DNA of 35,372 bases from Chara braunii. Its lineage: Eukaryota; Streptophyta; Charophyceae; Charales; Characeae. This document shows, piece by piece, positions 19,336 to 29,893 of the stretch. The stretch's first letter is position 1; the number at the start of each line of letters is the position of its first letter. Under the pieces are notes generated by a model that was not told where the DNA came from, did no database searches, and saw only the letters and a list, made by a program, of their open reading frames with translations. A program made the position numbers and the translations under genes. Location: assembly GCA_003427395.1 (NCBI GenBank), contig BFEA01000120.1, positions 2,487,923-2,523,294 of the forward strand, read 5' to 3'.

Positions 19336-19400
19336 GGGGCTGGAACCCACGGCTTCCTGAATGGCACTTGCATGCCTAACCAACTGAGTTAGGCCGCTGG
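19336..19400 (-). tRNA. tRNA-like sequence (degenerate, possibly tRNA-Gly-derived SINE head or pseudogene)
   Basis: On the minus strand an A-box-like TAACTCAGTTGG (19380-19391) and a B-box-like GGTTCCAGCCC (19337-19347) are 44 bases apart, the spacing of a real tRNA. The middle offers GTGCCAT, an anticodon loop with GCC. The anticodon stem does not pair, and the B box has C in place of the purine. GCCTAAC/GTTAGGC forms a perfect 7-bp stem around the D-arm region. A T run follows immediately (the LINE A poly(A) read backwards). I regard it as a tRNA-derived relic, not a working gene. Confidence 0.4.
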
Positions 19401-19405
19401 ATTCT

Positions 19406-20071
19406 GATGGCGTTTTACACCTCTGAAGAGGTCTGTTTTCACTTCCATGGGTAGTCAATGCCCCTTCCTTACCTCCATGGTAATGTGCATCGAGCGAGGC
19501 TGATTGGTCACACTTTTATAACCGAAATTAAGGGGAGAGCTGCACAATTGGTAAATCAGTCTTCACTCACGTCTGCGAAAAACGGACTGTCACCAGCACG
19601 ACACCGAATGTTTTTGCTAGCTTCAACAAATGCGAGAGCTAAAGGGGAGAAGGCAAATATTTTTCACCCAGGTTTGAACTTTATTGGATAAGTGGTCAAG
19701 GCTGCATTAAAGAAACATGCTGACAAAATGAGAGGGCGCAAAGTTGTACTGTCACAGTTGTCAGATGTGCTCATGATAATCCACTGGCAAGCTGGACCTG
19801 GTTTCCGGAGGTGCAGCTCCGCACAAATAGAATGGAGCCATCAATCAGCATGGGCCTCAATTTTGTTGGTGCTCATAATACCTTAGATTTGAAGCCCAGA
19901 CACAGTGATGTTTATGTTTTTAAAAATGAAAAAAAAGCACGGCCCCTGGGCACGAATGACATACAGACAAATGGTCCACTCCAGCACACCCCGATCACAC
20001 CATACTCACCCTAGAACTTCCCTTACTGAGTCTGGCCTTAATTGCAGTCTGATACATCTGCAAAAGTCCTA
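19406..20071 (+). other. Unassigned interval with a possible exon-like frame
   Basis: No element is recognised here. The frame 19692-19886 includes AALKKHADKMRGRKVVLSQL. The pattern (aliphatic, LRGRKVxL, then small/aliphatic residues) resembles RNase H-like segments of some retroelements such as DIRS-type, but it is too short to assign and lacks the expected Asp. It may equally be an unidentified host exon relic. Confidence 0.25.
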
Positions 20072-20635
20072 CTGTTTTTTGTTTTTTTTTTGCCGTTTTT
20101 CCCAACATCGCCGCCATCCCACAGCAGCCTGTAGCCCTGGGGGACCCACACATCTGCAGATCTGTTTCTTCTGTCATGAAGGGTGCGGTCAGGTTTGACA
20201 TTCCGGGTGCAATGGGGGTACACAGGGGTTGCAGGTTGGGGGATCTAACAGGGGGATAATTCTATCCTATTATCGTTCGTGTCCCTCTTAGACTGTCCTT
20301 CCTTTTATACCAATCCCAAGTTAATTACCTGTGATTGGTCCTGAACTAGTGACATCAGGTTTTCTGTCTCTTCCTGTTGATCTATCTGTTGGGTCCCTGC
20401 AATTTTCCAGAGTAACCTTGGAGTATTGCCTTCAATGTCTCCTAGCTTTCCTTCACCCAGTCTTTCTTTTTTAAACTTGTCGACAATTTCTTGTTGCCTT
20501 GTGGGGTCTAATTTTATGAGCTTCGCCACTTTGTTCCAATCTGCTTGATATTCATCCTGTAGTAGTTGAAGGAGATTCTGCCAAGCTTCTGGCTCTGATG
20601 ATGTAGATTGAGAAGCTATAGTTTCTTTGCACCTT
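20072..20635 (-). mobile_element. LINE C, 3'-terminal portion
   Basis: On the minus strand the frame 20529-20305 (LIKLDPTRQQEIVDKFKKER, GNTPRLLWKIAGTQ) continues the ORF2 C-terminus interrupted at 20636. It then runs into non-coding DNA ending near a T-rich tract (20072-20091), compatible with a degraded poly(A) tail. The exact end is uncertain. Confidence 0.55.
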
Positions 20636-20830
20636 ATGCATGAGTAGTTCTTTAAAAGGTCATTAGATATTCATGATCAGACTGTTCTCAGCCGAAGCCA
20701 GGTAATGGCCTCGGTATCTCAAATGATCTCAAATGTTCTCAAATGATCTGTAGATTCTGTACGATTCGATATGGGACACTGGGCCCGGTTCCCAGCACGT
20801 GCTGCTCCCCACGAATAGATTGGAGCACTT

Positions 20831-20856
<26 letters not shown>
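20636..20856 (+). mobile_element. SINE-like poly(A) element inserted in LINE C
   Basis: agtttctttgcacctt (20620-20635) and agtttccttgcacctt (after the tail, 20856-20871) form a 16-bp target duplication with one mismatch. The element is about 195 bases plus a 26-A tail (20831-20856). Its 3' end, tatgggacactgggcccggt... gctgctccccacgaatagat, is the family tail also seen at 18656, 29740 and 32573. The tatctcaaatgatctcaaatgttctcaaatgatc stretch is a small internal repeat. I see no clear A and B boxes, so the internal promoter type is unknown. Confidence 0.8.
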
Positions 20857-20861
<5 letters not shown>

Positions 20862-23280
20862 CTTGCACCTTCTTTTCCATATTATCCAAATAGTAAGGGG
20901 TCGGCGTCTTCGAAAGAAGGTCCTTCGCCACACCATGGTTAGGTTTGGCTCCTGCAGCCCAGTTAGCCTTGTAATGTTGTTGCCTGGCAGAGTTGCTCCT
21001 GTTAGAGAAGCCCACAACAATTCTGTTTTCTTCCAAATCGCGGTCGCCTTTGAGCAGGACAGCAAGCAGTGAAGGAGGTCTTCAGGGACTCCCTCCTGAC
21101 AAATAGCACAGAGGTCATCTAGTGGTTGTCTATCCTCCAATGAATGCCGCCTGTTCAGCCACTTGTTGACTGGAAGTGCATGATAGTAGATGAGCCATTG
21201 CATACTCCTAAAGCGGGTGTTTCTGATTGCTAACGGGACTTGTGATGAGATCTACGTCCCGGTCCCTTAGCCACCCAGAACGTGCTTCTGCCGTCTTGTT
21301 ACAAGTGTGTCACTTATATTGACTGATCGCCTCCGCAGTTTGTATCTAAACCTGGTTGTGTAATCAAGGATACTTGTTCTGCATTCTACCATTGTTTGAG
21401 CAGAAGAAGTTTTCCATGCCCATTCTGCTGGGTCGAATTCGAGGTCCTGCAACTCCTCCGTTGGGTTGAAGATTCTATACTCGTCATCTTCAATCACTCT
21501 CACTTTCTTCACTGCTGATGTCCTAGCTTCACTTATCTTATCGACGATGCTAATAGTTTGTCTCGGTTGCTGTATGTTATGACTTTACCACAATGCTCAT
21601 TCTTCTACCGGACCTGTGCGTTTGACGAAAGACAGGGCTACTGTCTGGATAACTTTCCATCTTTTGTAGCCCACTCTCCTGCTGTCCATTTGGAGGGGGC
21701 TTGTAGAATCTGCAACCATTCTGTGAGAATTGATTGAAGGAGGGCCGTGAGGTTATCTTGTAGGTTATGGCAACCCTTGAGCGTGACCCGAAGTTCTGGA
21801 CATGTTTTCCATCGGTTGTGCTGGTTGTTCCAAATGTGACTGATTTTCCAGACGCCCTTCTCCACCCACTTAATCCAGCGTCCATCCTGGGTCGTTAGTG
21901 TCCAGGGTTTATCAGTTTGGTTTTTAATCCATTGGTTGCAGAAGAGCGGTTGCCTTAACACTTCTTCCCTATTTGTTGGTCATTGCGTCTTGGCTGGGAA
22001 GATCTCCCTCCAGGATTTGATGAGGTACATCCAGTAATCCTCGTGCGAGGCGTGTTGCAGATGCTGGTGATGCTGATGCGGTACTCCTCTGCGGGCGGAC
22101 CATGATTTGAACATCAGCCAAAAATATCCTCTCATAGTAGTCGGGGATGAGGCCTTCGAGGGTTGTCTGATTTTGTAGAGTGTCAAGGAATTCCACGGTA
22201 GTGTGTGGTTACTGAGCAGCTTCACTATCTACTTGGTTTGCAAGGCTTTGGTCTGTGTAATTGGGTCCAGAATTCCAAGACCTCCCTATCCCTTCGGTTG
22301 TGTGAGGTACCCCTCGCAACCTTGGGGATGAAGCTCTGGGTAGAAGGATTACCAGTCCACAGATAAGTTGTAGACCGTGTTTTGAGAGTCTTTGCCATTC
22401 TGGACTCTGGTGTCCAAATGGAAGTTGCATACCAGAGCATGGAGAAGATGGAGGCATGAGCACCAGTGCTCTTCCAAATCTCGAGGTGTAGATACCGGTC
22501 CAGCTATCCAATTTGCGAATCATGCACGTTAGTATCTTTGGAGCCATCGCTTGATCAGGTCCTTCGTTTCTGAGATTGATGCCTAGCAACCTCAATGGTG
22601 TCTTGGGATCCTGCCATGTAAACCCTTCGAGAGTGATGTCTTGAGATGGTTGCTCTATTTCTGACAGCCACCACCCGGTGGTTTTCTTTCAATTGACATG
22701 CATTTCTGCTGTCAGCTGGAAGGCTTGCATAGTACGTGTAAGTGCTTGAAATGAAGCACTAGAGGCTTTGATCAAGACGGTCAGATCGTCGGCAAAAAGG
22801 AGAGTGGTAGGTAAGCATACTTGATGAAAGGGATAAGTCGGTTCCGCAACTAGACGCTCTATTGCCGGGTCCTTTCTCAAGAATGATGCTATCGCCTCCA
22901 TAGTGAAGAGAAAGAGGGGGCTGCTAATGGATCTCCTTGATGTACTGAACGACTCGTTTTATATTGTGGAGAAAGAAAGTCGGTGAGTTGCACTTGACAG
23001 TATGCATCGTTGTATAGCACTCTCACCCATTTTTTAAAGTTCGGTTCAACCTCCATCTTCTCCATACATTGTTGCTGAAAGTTTCAGTTGACCTGATCAT
23101 ATGTTTTTTCAAAGTCAAAGAAGAGTATAGTTGCGTTGAGTTTCTTGTCTGTGATGTAACGCGCCGACTCTCTTAGTGTCATAACGTTGTCGATGATGTA
23201 TCTCCCAGGAATAAATCTTGTCTGAACAATATGGAAGCAGCTCTATGTGATATTCCGAAGCCGATTTGCTAGCAACAGAT
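20857..23280 (-). pseudogene. LINE C ORF2: RT to zf-RVT region (broken)
   Basis: Read on the minus strand from 23280: LLLANRLRNIT, IIDNVMTLRESARYI, FFDFEKTYDQVN, RVLYNDAYCQVQLTDF, HQGDPLAAP, then the active-site box TTLLFADDLTVLIKAS (about 22800), QAFQLTAEMHVN. This is the L1 RT palm and fingers. It continues through the connector frames 22595-22209 and 22196-21577 (WIKNQTDKPWTLTTQDGRW, KGVWKISHIWNNQHNRWKT), which match LINE A 2390-2520 and LINE B 27890-28030. Last comes the zinc knuckle CAICQEGVPEDLLHCLLSC (about 21110-21050). Stops and shifts separate all pieces. The 5' part lies at 29890-30540, beyond the LINE B insertion. Confidence 0.8.
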
Positions 23281-23326
23281 ACTTCATCGACTACTGTCAA
23301 TTGTAATCAAAAGGTTCCAACCCCTA

Positions 23327-24651
23327 ACCAACCAGACATCTCTGGTTACTAGTAAACAGACAGTCAAAGGCAGCCAAATTTCAGTACCGTCTCAATCTTT
23401 AACAACAGTCTTTCCCACTGACATTGGTACTGGCTCGGAGAGGGATGTAATCTCCACAGGCACCGAACCACATCCTGTGGATGAGAAAGTTAGCAAAGGA
23501 GAGTCCATGATCTCAAATGGGAACCTGCAGATTGATGGTCCCACATAAAATTCAGCAAATGGTTGCTTACCCGAAAATCAGACAGTCATTTTATCCATGA
23601 CAGTGAAGGTACAGCAAGGACGAGAGATGGAACAGAGTGGAAAAAATGTGACTGTTTTCTCATAAAAGAAAGAGTCAGGAGACAAACAAGTTTTAGGTGT
23701 TACTGATCACACAAAAAAACACTTAGAAGAGGAGGCTCACACATAGTCACATCTCCGGGAGGTAGTTTCAGAAGTCACGGGAGAAAAAAAAATCCTATTT
23801 ATCACTCTTGCGGTTACCGAAACACAGCAGACACAACCAAGCTCCCATTTAATCGAATGGGATAGTTCAGAAACGAACGGAGATGGGGATGAAGGAAAAA
23901 GGGTGAAAAAGGAAATAGAAGAGCAGGAGGATGAAGATAATGGTGCAACAAACACTGATTATTTTGCTACATCGACTCCGTCCCTCTCACAAGGGAATCA
24001 AGGTAACTCAAGAGCAGGTGAGTTACTAGATTCTCAGGATAGTAATGAACGGGAAGGAAAAGTAACAAAGAAGAATGAAGGACTGAAAATTTTGGGAAAG
24101 TTTCAAGATATGGAGAGGTTGGAGACCTCAACAAGGAACGAGGAAGTAAACTCAGAGGAAAATAAGGAAATTCATATTTTTCTTGCTAGATCCCCCTCTC
24201 CGCTCATCAAGAAAGGGAGAAGATTAGTAGAAGACAAAAATTAAGACACCTTTTGGAAACAAGTCACGCTGATCTGACTTTATCTAAACCAGGTGCCTTA
24301 GTTCTACCAGTAAGAAAGAAGGATGACGGATGGGAGGTAGGCTTGTCGGAACCAACAGGTGCTGCTCATGGGGAGGTGACAGTTCAAGGCATATCTTCAG
24401 GTTCTAGTTCATCAGGCATGGGAAAACTTACTGGTGAAGCTAGATTCAAAAGTCACATAATTAACTGTATGAAGCTTCATTTCCCTCGAGGGGGGTCCTC
24501 GATGGTAATTGTGACAGAAGACCCTCACAGAGTGTCAGTGAGGGATATCTATTTCAAGTATGAACAGTCTAAGTCAGTCAACCTGCCATGGTTTAGTCAA
24601 CACGCATTGTGTGACCTGCAACAATTGAAGACCGAAGCCAGTGAATTCTGA
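23327..24651 (+). pseudogene. LINE B ORF1 (broken)
   Basis: One frame from about 23327 to 24244 is Ser/Thr/Glu-rich with three stops (TSLVTSKQTVKGSQISVPSQ ... KKEIEEQEDEDNGATNTDYF ... SPSPLIKKGRRLVEDKN), suggesting a disordered, charged N-terminal region. A second frame (24253-24651) has VLPVRKKDDGWEVGL, a Ser/Gly linker, and a conserved block FKSHIINCMKLHFPRGG ... VRDIYFKYEQSKSVNLPWF ... HALCDLQQLK. The last block aligns with LINE A around 1630-1830. By position it should be the RNA-binding partner of ORF2. I recognise no RRM, zinc knuckle or coiled coil. Confidence 0.6.
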
Positions 24652-25867
24652 CCAGAATCTGATGTCACAGTGCTTCGCCAGATTGATAACAAATGGAGTA
24701 CTAAAGCAGAGTGGCTTACTCGACGAAGCATTCTGGATTGATTTATAATTTAGTAAAGTGATAAATTTGGGCTAATAAGTGGGAGAGCTCGTTGCTTATA
24801 GATTAAACTCTTTTCATTTGAGTGATGGAAGGGATTAATACTCTAGACATGTTATACAACAAGAATAAAGAATGGAAGCAACTAAAAAGAGCAGTAGGTC
24901 TAGATCTCAGATCACTAAATGTGAATGATTTAGCATCAGTCAAGCAAGTCAAACGTCAAGCAATCTACGAGCAGATGAAGGGGTTGGAGGGTAGAGATTG
25001 ACCTGACGTTATTTGTATTCAGGAGACTCACTTATTAGACAATGCAAATCACCAACATATTCACAAACATATATGTCCTCATCAAGCCTTTAGGTCACAT
25101 ACACCCAGACCAAGTAGTGCTGGAGTAGCTATCTGGATCCCGCCGAGCTCGAGAATATAACCAGTGCACTGGGAAACGGACAAGGAAGAAGGAAGGTGGG
25201 TATACATTCTGGCTATGCTAGAATTGGAAATGGTTACACCTTCCAATTGGGATCCCGATCATCATATTTCAATGCAGCCCCAGATCGCCACTTAGATCGG
25301 TGGCACATCCCCTCTCCTTGTCCAACGTACTTAGAGACTGATGAGTGGATCATATAGGAGCTATGTCAATCCCTTAAACTTTTCGACTTATTCATACGCT
25401 CACATCCAACAAAACGCACATTTTCCTGTTTTAGGAAGAGTCAAACAACAAAGGCATCCAAATCCCGTATTGATCTAATTTTGATGTCTGAAGAACTTCA
25501 AGGAGCATTGCAAGTAGCAGAGGTCTTCCCTAGGATTGTTTTTCCAGGGTTAGACCATGCAATGTGTGTTAGTATACTGTCCTTCAGGAAAAAATTTAAT
25601 CAGGCCAGGGGGTTCTACAAGTTAATACGTCCTTACTTAATACAGATAATTTCAAAGTATATCTAGCGGATGTATGGTCCTTCTGGAGAGAACAGAGGGT
25701 CAACATCAATGATGATGTACAATGGTTCAACAACGACCTGATGTTCCTAGGTCGTAAATGCAATGAATACTCCAAAATGCTTGCCACTAAATGCCATCCA
25801 GAAGAATTTGAATTACAAAACGTCTTCAACAAGTAAAACAACAAGAATAGGAGTCAGAAGGATTTTT

Positions 25868-25995
25868 GCAATCACCAACACTCACAGAGGAAAACAATAA
25901 TCTAGAAAGAGTCTCACAATTACCAACACTCACAGAAGAGATTAACAATCTATAATCTAAGTTATTATTAACAATCTATAATCTAAGTTATTAAC
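25868..25995 (+). repeat. Small tandem repeats in LINE B between endonuclease and RT
   Basis: ttaacaatctataatctaag is repeated with a 26-base period (25942 and 25968). Just before it, caccaacactcacaga and accaacactcacaga recur about 48 bases apart (25873 and 25921). These local duplications add to the frame disruption. Confidence 0.8.
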
Positions 25996-27490
25996 CTACA
26001 TGGATCATCGTTGGCAAGGAATCAGAATCAAAGGGAAGTTAGTCAGGCGTAATTGAGGTCTTTCTTGATCCTCAAACAGACAACCTTGTAACCTCAACAA
26101 CGTCATATACGCAGGTAGCAAGGGAATACTACAAAAAGTTTTTTACCTCAGAATGCAAAAATCTACCTTTGCCCAAAAGATTGAAGTAAATTAACGAATT
26201 TCTCCTTCCCTAGAATAAATAATTAACAAAGCTCTAAAGAAGTGAATTGGAAAAACTTCCCTTAAAAAAAGAAATTTAGACAGCTCTCATGATGATGGAA
26301 GAAGAAAAAAATTCAGGCATAGATGGATTCCCCAAACAATTCTGGGAGATTATGTGGAATCAAATTTCTCAAGATTTGATGGATTTTACCACGCAGCATG
26401 GGACTCGGGCAGATTGGGGGAAATCGTTAGTCAAGGTGTCCTAACTATGCTTTATAAAAAAAAAGATAAAATGAACATTCGTAATTATAGACCAATCACC
26501 CTCCTAACAATTGTCTATAAAATGACGACAAATGCCTCATCCAACAGATTGATGAATGTAATCATAAGTATAATTCATCCATCCCAATCAGGCTTTATCT
26601 GAGGAAGGAATATACAAGATAACATCCTCCTAATCAACGAAGTAGTCAAGCTATCTAGACAATCATAACATAATGCAACTGTAATCTTCATTGACTTTGA
26701 AAAGGCATACGGCCTTGTGGACTGACTTTTCTTAGATAAGTGCATGAAAAAAAATAATTTTGGACCCAACTTTAGGAAATGGGTGAAGATTTTACACTCT
26801 AACACCACGATTAGTGTCATGATTAATGACAATCTAGCCCCCAAATCTCTCTAGAACGATCGGTAAGACAAGGAGACCCGATAGCCCCCTTTCCTTTTGT
26901 TCTAATAATAAAAGCACTTTCGGCCAATTTACGTTATAACAAGGATGTTAAACGTATTAAGATATCTTTTATGCCAGAGGAGACCATCCCAGTATGTTCC
27001 TTGTTTGTTGATGACCTTTCATTGATAGTAGAGGCCTCTGAAGAAGATATGAAAACAATTAAAGATATGATGGATAAATTTTATAACATCTCAAACATGA
27101 AAATAAACTGAGGGACTAAAACACAAGGATGGTGGATTCACTATCAAGGAGCGAGACCGCCTGAACAACCCCAAGTTAACTGGTTACCTTCCGCAACGCC
27201 AATAAGGGTTTTGGGGGTCTTGTTGTCAGTAGCAGGCAAACCAAGATTAAATAATGATTGAATCTCCACACCTGCACTAGCTAAGATGAAACTTTGGAAA
27301 GACAAGCATACGTCCTTGATAGGTCGATCTTTGGTCATAAACAATGTAATATTGACATCTCTTTGGTACAAAATTTATCTATGGTCCTTAGAGAAATCAG
27401 CACTTAAAGCCTTACAATGACAAGTGACGACTTACCTCTGGAGAGAGAATCATGAATGCAAAAATGTAATCAGCAGGGTAGCATGGTCAA

Positions 27491-27624
27491 CAGTAATACA
27501 ACCCAAATCCAAAGGGGGATTAGGCATATTGGATTCAAACACACAAGCATTGGTCCTATCAATCCAGTAATACAACCCAAATCCAAAGGGGGATTAGGCA
27601 TATTGGATTCAAACACACAAGCAT
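27491..27624 (+). repeat. 60-bp perfect duplication in LINE B
   Basis: Bases 27491-27550 are repeated without difference at 27565-27624, separated by 14 bases (period 74, which is not a multiple of three, so it shifts frame). Both copies read acccaaatccaaagggggat. The identity points to a recent event or an assembly stutter. Confidence 0.9.
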
Positions 27625-28030
27625 AGCTGACGCTTGCGTGGGAACAGATAGCAAGATTGGCGCCTGAAGTCCCGAAAGATATTGACCCGATGACTTGGCT
27701 GGAAAATCGTTGTTGGTTCATTCCAAGAGAGGGACCCTTGACATCAGGCAAAGAGGAGCACTCTGATAAGTATGAAACAAGGTCAGACATAAAAAAAAAC
27801 CTTTTTGGCCAAATCTTATAAGAACCTGGCGTAAACTACCACTCCCAGACAAGTATGCTCCTACCAAATGGGAAGAAGTCTGTCAACAACCACATTTTAA
27901 CAATAGGTGGATTAAAGATTCTCCAGGGAAATCACTACACTATATGGATTCTCCTTGGAGAATGTGGGTGAGAAGAGGGATACTCAGAATATGAGATATC
28001 TGGTGTAAGGAGACTAACGAGTGGTGCGTC

Positions 28031-28264
28031 CCCTCTCAACTACANAAGAGGTTGAAATATTGCAAACATTCTAAGGAAGCTTTAGACTTTTTAATCGACC
28101 TCATTCCACTGNTCCAAGATTGGNTAAGGATTTTTAAAAAGGGACACCCCTCTCAACTACAGAAGAGGTTGAAACATTGCAAACATTNTAAGGAAGCCTT
28201 AAACTTTTTAATCGACCTCATTCCACTGGTCNAAGATTGGATAAGGATCTTTAAAAAGGGACAG
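28031..28264 (+). repeat. In-frame 117-bp tandem duplication in LINE B
   Basis: ccctctcaactacagaagag begins at 28031 and 28148; the unit of 117 bases is 39 codons, so the reading frame is kept (RLKYCKHSKEALDFLIDLIP and RLKHCKHXKEALNFLIDLIP). The copies differ slightly and contain several isolated Ns, so they may reflect real duplication or merged repeat copies. Confidence 0.85.
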
Positions 28265-29500
28265 AAAATGAAAGAAGGNGATTGGGTTGGAATCCAAGGT
28301 GAAGTAGAAAAGGTAGGTAATGTGGTGATGGTAAAAGAAGAAGGGGAGACCCTCCTTTTGCTGTTTGATTTGAGTCAAGACAACCGGATCTACACTCAAC
28401 AATCACAAGAAACAAAGTGGGTTCAAAGGGATAAAATTTTCAGTATAAGAGTCTTGCATGATAAAGATCAATGGCAGGCTTTNAGACCTTCCACCTCGAT
28501 AGATAAGTTAGACCCGATCAATTGGGTATGGACCACAAAGTATGGCAATAAACGNAAATTTGTTCGTTCCCTCNATTCCCTATCAGTGAAATCCACATAC
28601 CGGATGCTGAGNCNGTCTCTAAACATGAAGGACAATGTAGAAACTCGCTGGATGAAACATCTAAACTTAAGTAAAGAGACTTTAAGACCAATCAAATGGT
28701 TTAAGTCCAGTAAAGTCAAGCCAACTAAAGTGGCATCTCTACAATGGCAGGTTGATCACCGCTGCCTCCCTCTAAATGATTGGCTCATTGATAGGACCAA
28801 CCTAGAATAGAGGGGCCTAACATTACCATGGTGTGGACTTTGCCTATCNGTATTTCCCTCGAGGAAAATTCCGAAGACTATAGAGCACATCTTCNTGCAA
28901 TGTTCTGGAGCAAAATGGTTGTGGAGATGGTGGGACAGAATCTGGAACCATGTCATCACCTCTCTTCCATGGTCGTGGGATTGGAAAGCACTCTTATTTG
29001 AAACATGGAACCCACCCTAAATAGATACCTTCTCACAGAATCATTATATAATAGGAAGAAGAGCCATCCTATGGGCACTTTGGAGAATAAGATGTACGTA
29101 TGAAATAGAAGGAGCCATATTTGATGGCCCGGATCTATCAGATTCAATCAAGCACCATATCCAAACTGATATCTCAGCACAATGGGACATAATAAAAGAA
29201 AAAATTAAACATTTACTCAAAGAATCAGAAATTTTTCACCACATTAAGAAATTCAGCGGCGACCGGCTAGGGGGGACCCAGGGGGGAAAACTGGGAGAAA
29301 TCAAGTGGAAAGGTTTTAAGGGGGATGAGCAGGGGAGTCAAGTCAGGGCCCCAGTTGTTGAGAGGGACTATCGTTCGGTGTTTCATGATTGGACTGCTGT
29401 GGACCCATCCTTTCCTCTTCGCCCCCTATCTGAATTCCCAGACTTTTTCCCTGCATCATCCTTAAGCCTGGTTCCTTTGAGTTGGTATGGTTTGGAGTGA

Positions 29501-29856
29501 GCATTTTCTCTTAAACTTAGGATGAAATTTCAGCTAGTTCATGCCACAAATCTGTTAATAGTATCAGTCCTTAACTGTTTTTATCTGGCGTCCTTCTAGT
29601 GAGGGTGAAGAGGTACAGATGGCAATGCACCACCAGACACTATATAGGCCTGCTCAGTCAATCCTCAGTGTCGCAGGGCAATCAATGCTGACAGGCCCCA
29701 CGGCCACTAGTCTCACTGTTCTTAGACATTCTCATTTTCTGTATATGGGACGCTGGACCCGTTTTCCAGCAGGTGATGCTCCCCACCAATAGATGGAGTC
29801 TCGCCCTAGGTGCTAGTGGTGTCTGCTCTTATCAGCACCACTAACACTGGTGGGGA

Positions 29857-29889
<33 letters not shown>
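29501..29889 (+). other. LINE B 3' UTR with SINE-shared tail and poly(A)
   Basis: After the ORF2 stop, about 240 bases lead to gcctgctcagtcaatcct (29649), shared with the LINE A 3' UTR. From about 29740 the sequence is the family tail (tatgggacgctggacccg... ctccccaccaatagatgg... gcaccactaacactggtg) ending in 28 A. It could be LINE B's own end or a SINE-like insertion; no target duplication was found around it, which favours the former. Confidence 0.6.

Positions 29890-29893
<4 letters not shown>

Larger units (their letters stand above)
24825..29500 (+). pseudogene. LINE B ORF2: APE endonuclease, reverse transcriptase, zf-RVT region (stop-ridden)
   Basis: The start MEGINTLDMLYN is shared with LINE A. 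The endonuclease has SLNVNDLA, VICIQETHLL (catalytic Glu), SKSRIDLILMSEEL and GLDHAM (24890-25570). RT shows NSGIDGFPKQFWE (26310), NIRNYRPITLLTIVYK (26480), IFIDFEKAYGLVD (26690), RQGDPIAPFPFVLI (26865) and SLFVDDLSLIVEAS (27000-27030, catalytic FVDD). Then follow WLPSATPIRVLGVLL and SLWYKIYLW, the 28052-28810 frame ending SVKSTYRML and LQWQVDHRCLPLNDWLID, zf-RVT PWCGLC...TIEHIF.QC (28830-28910), and the C-terminus to TGA 29498-29500. Many in-frame stops and shifts are present. Two internal tandem duplications (27491-27624, 28031-28264) lie downstream of RT. Confidence 0.8.
23281..29889 (+). mobile_element. LINE B, near full-length L1-type element inserted in LINE C
   Basis: About 6.6 kb on the plus strand: ORF1 (about 23327-24651), ORF2 (24825-29500), 3' UTR and a 28-A tail (29862-29889). 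LINE C coding sequence stops at its left edge (23270-23280) and resumes at its right edge (29890, reading VVYKILAK toward LLANRL), so LINE B sits inside LINE C. I found no clean target-site duplication at the junction. Its 3' terminal 150 bases are shared with the short poly(A) elements in this window. Confidence 0.8.
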
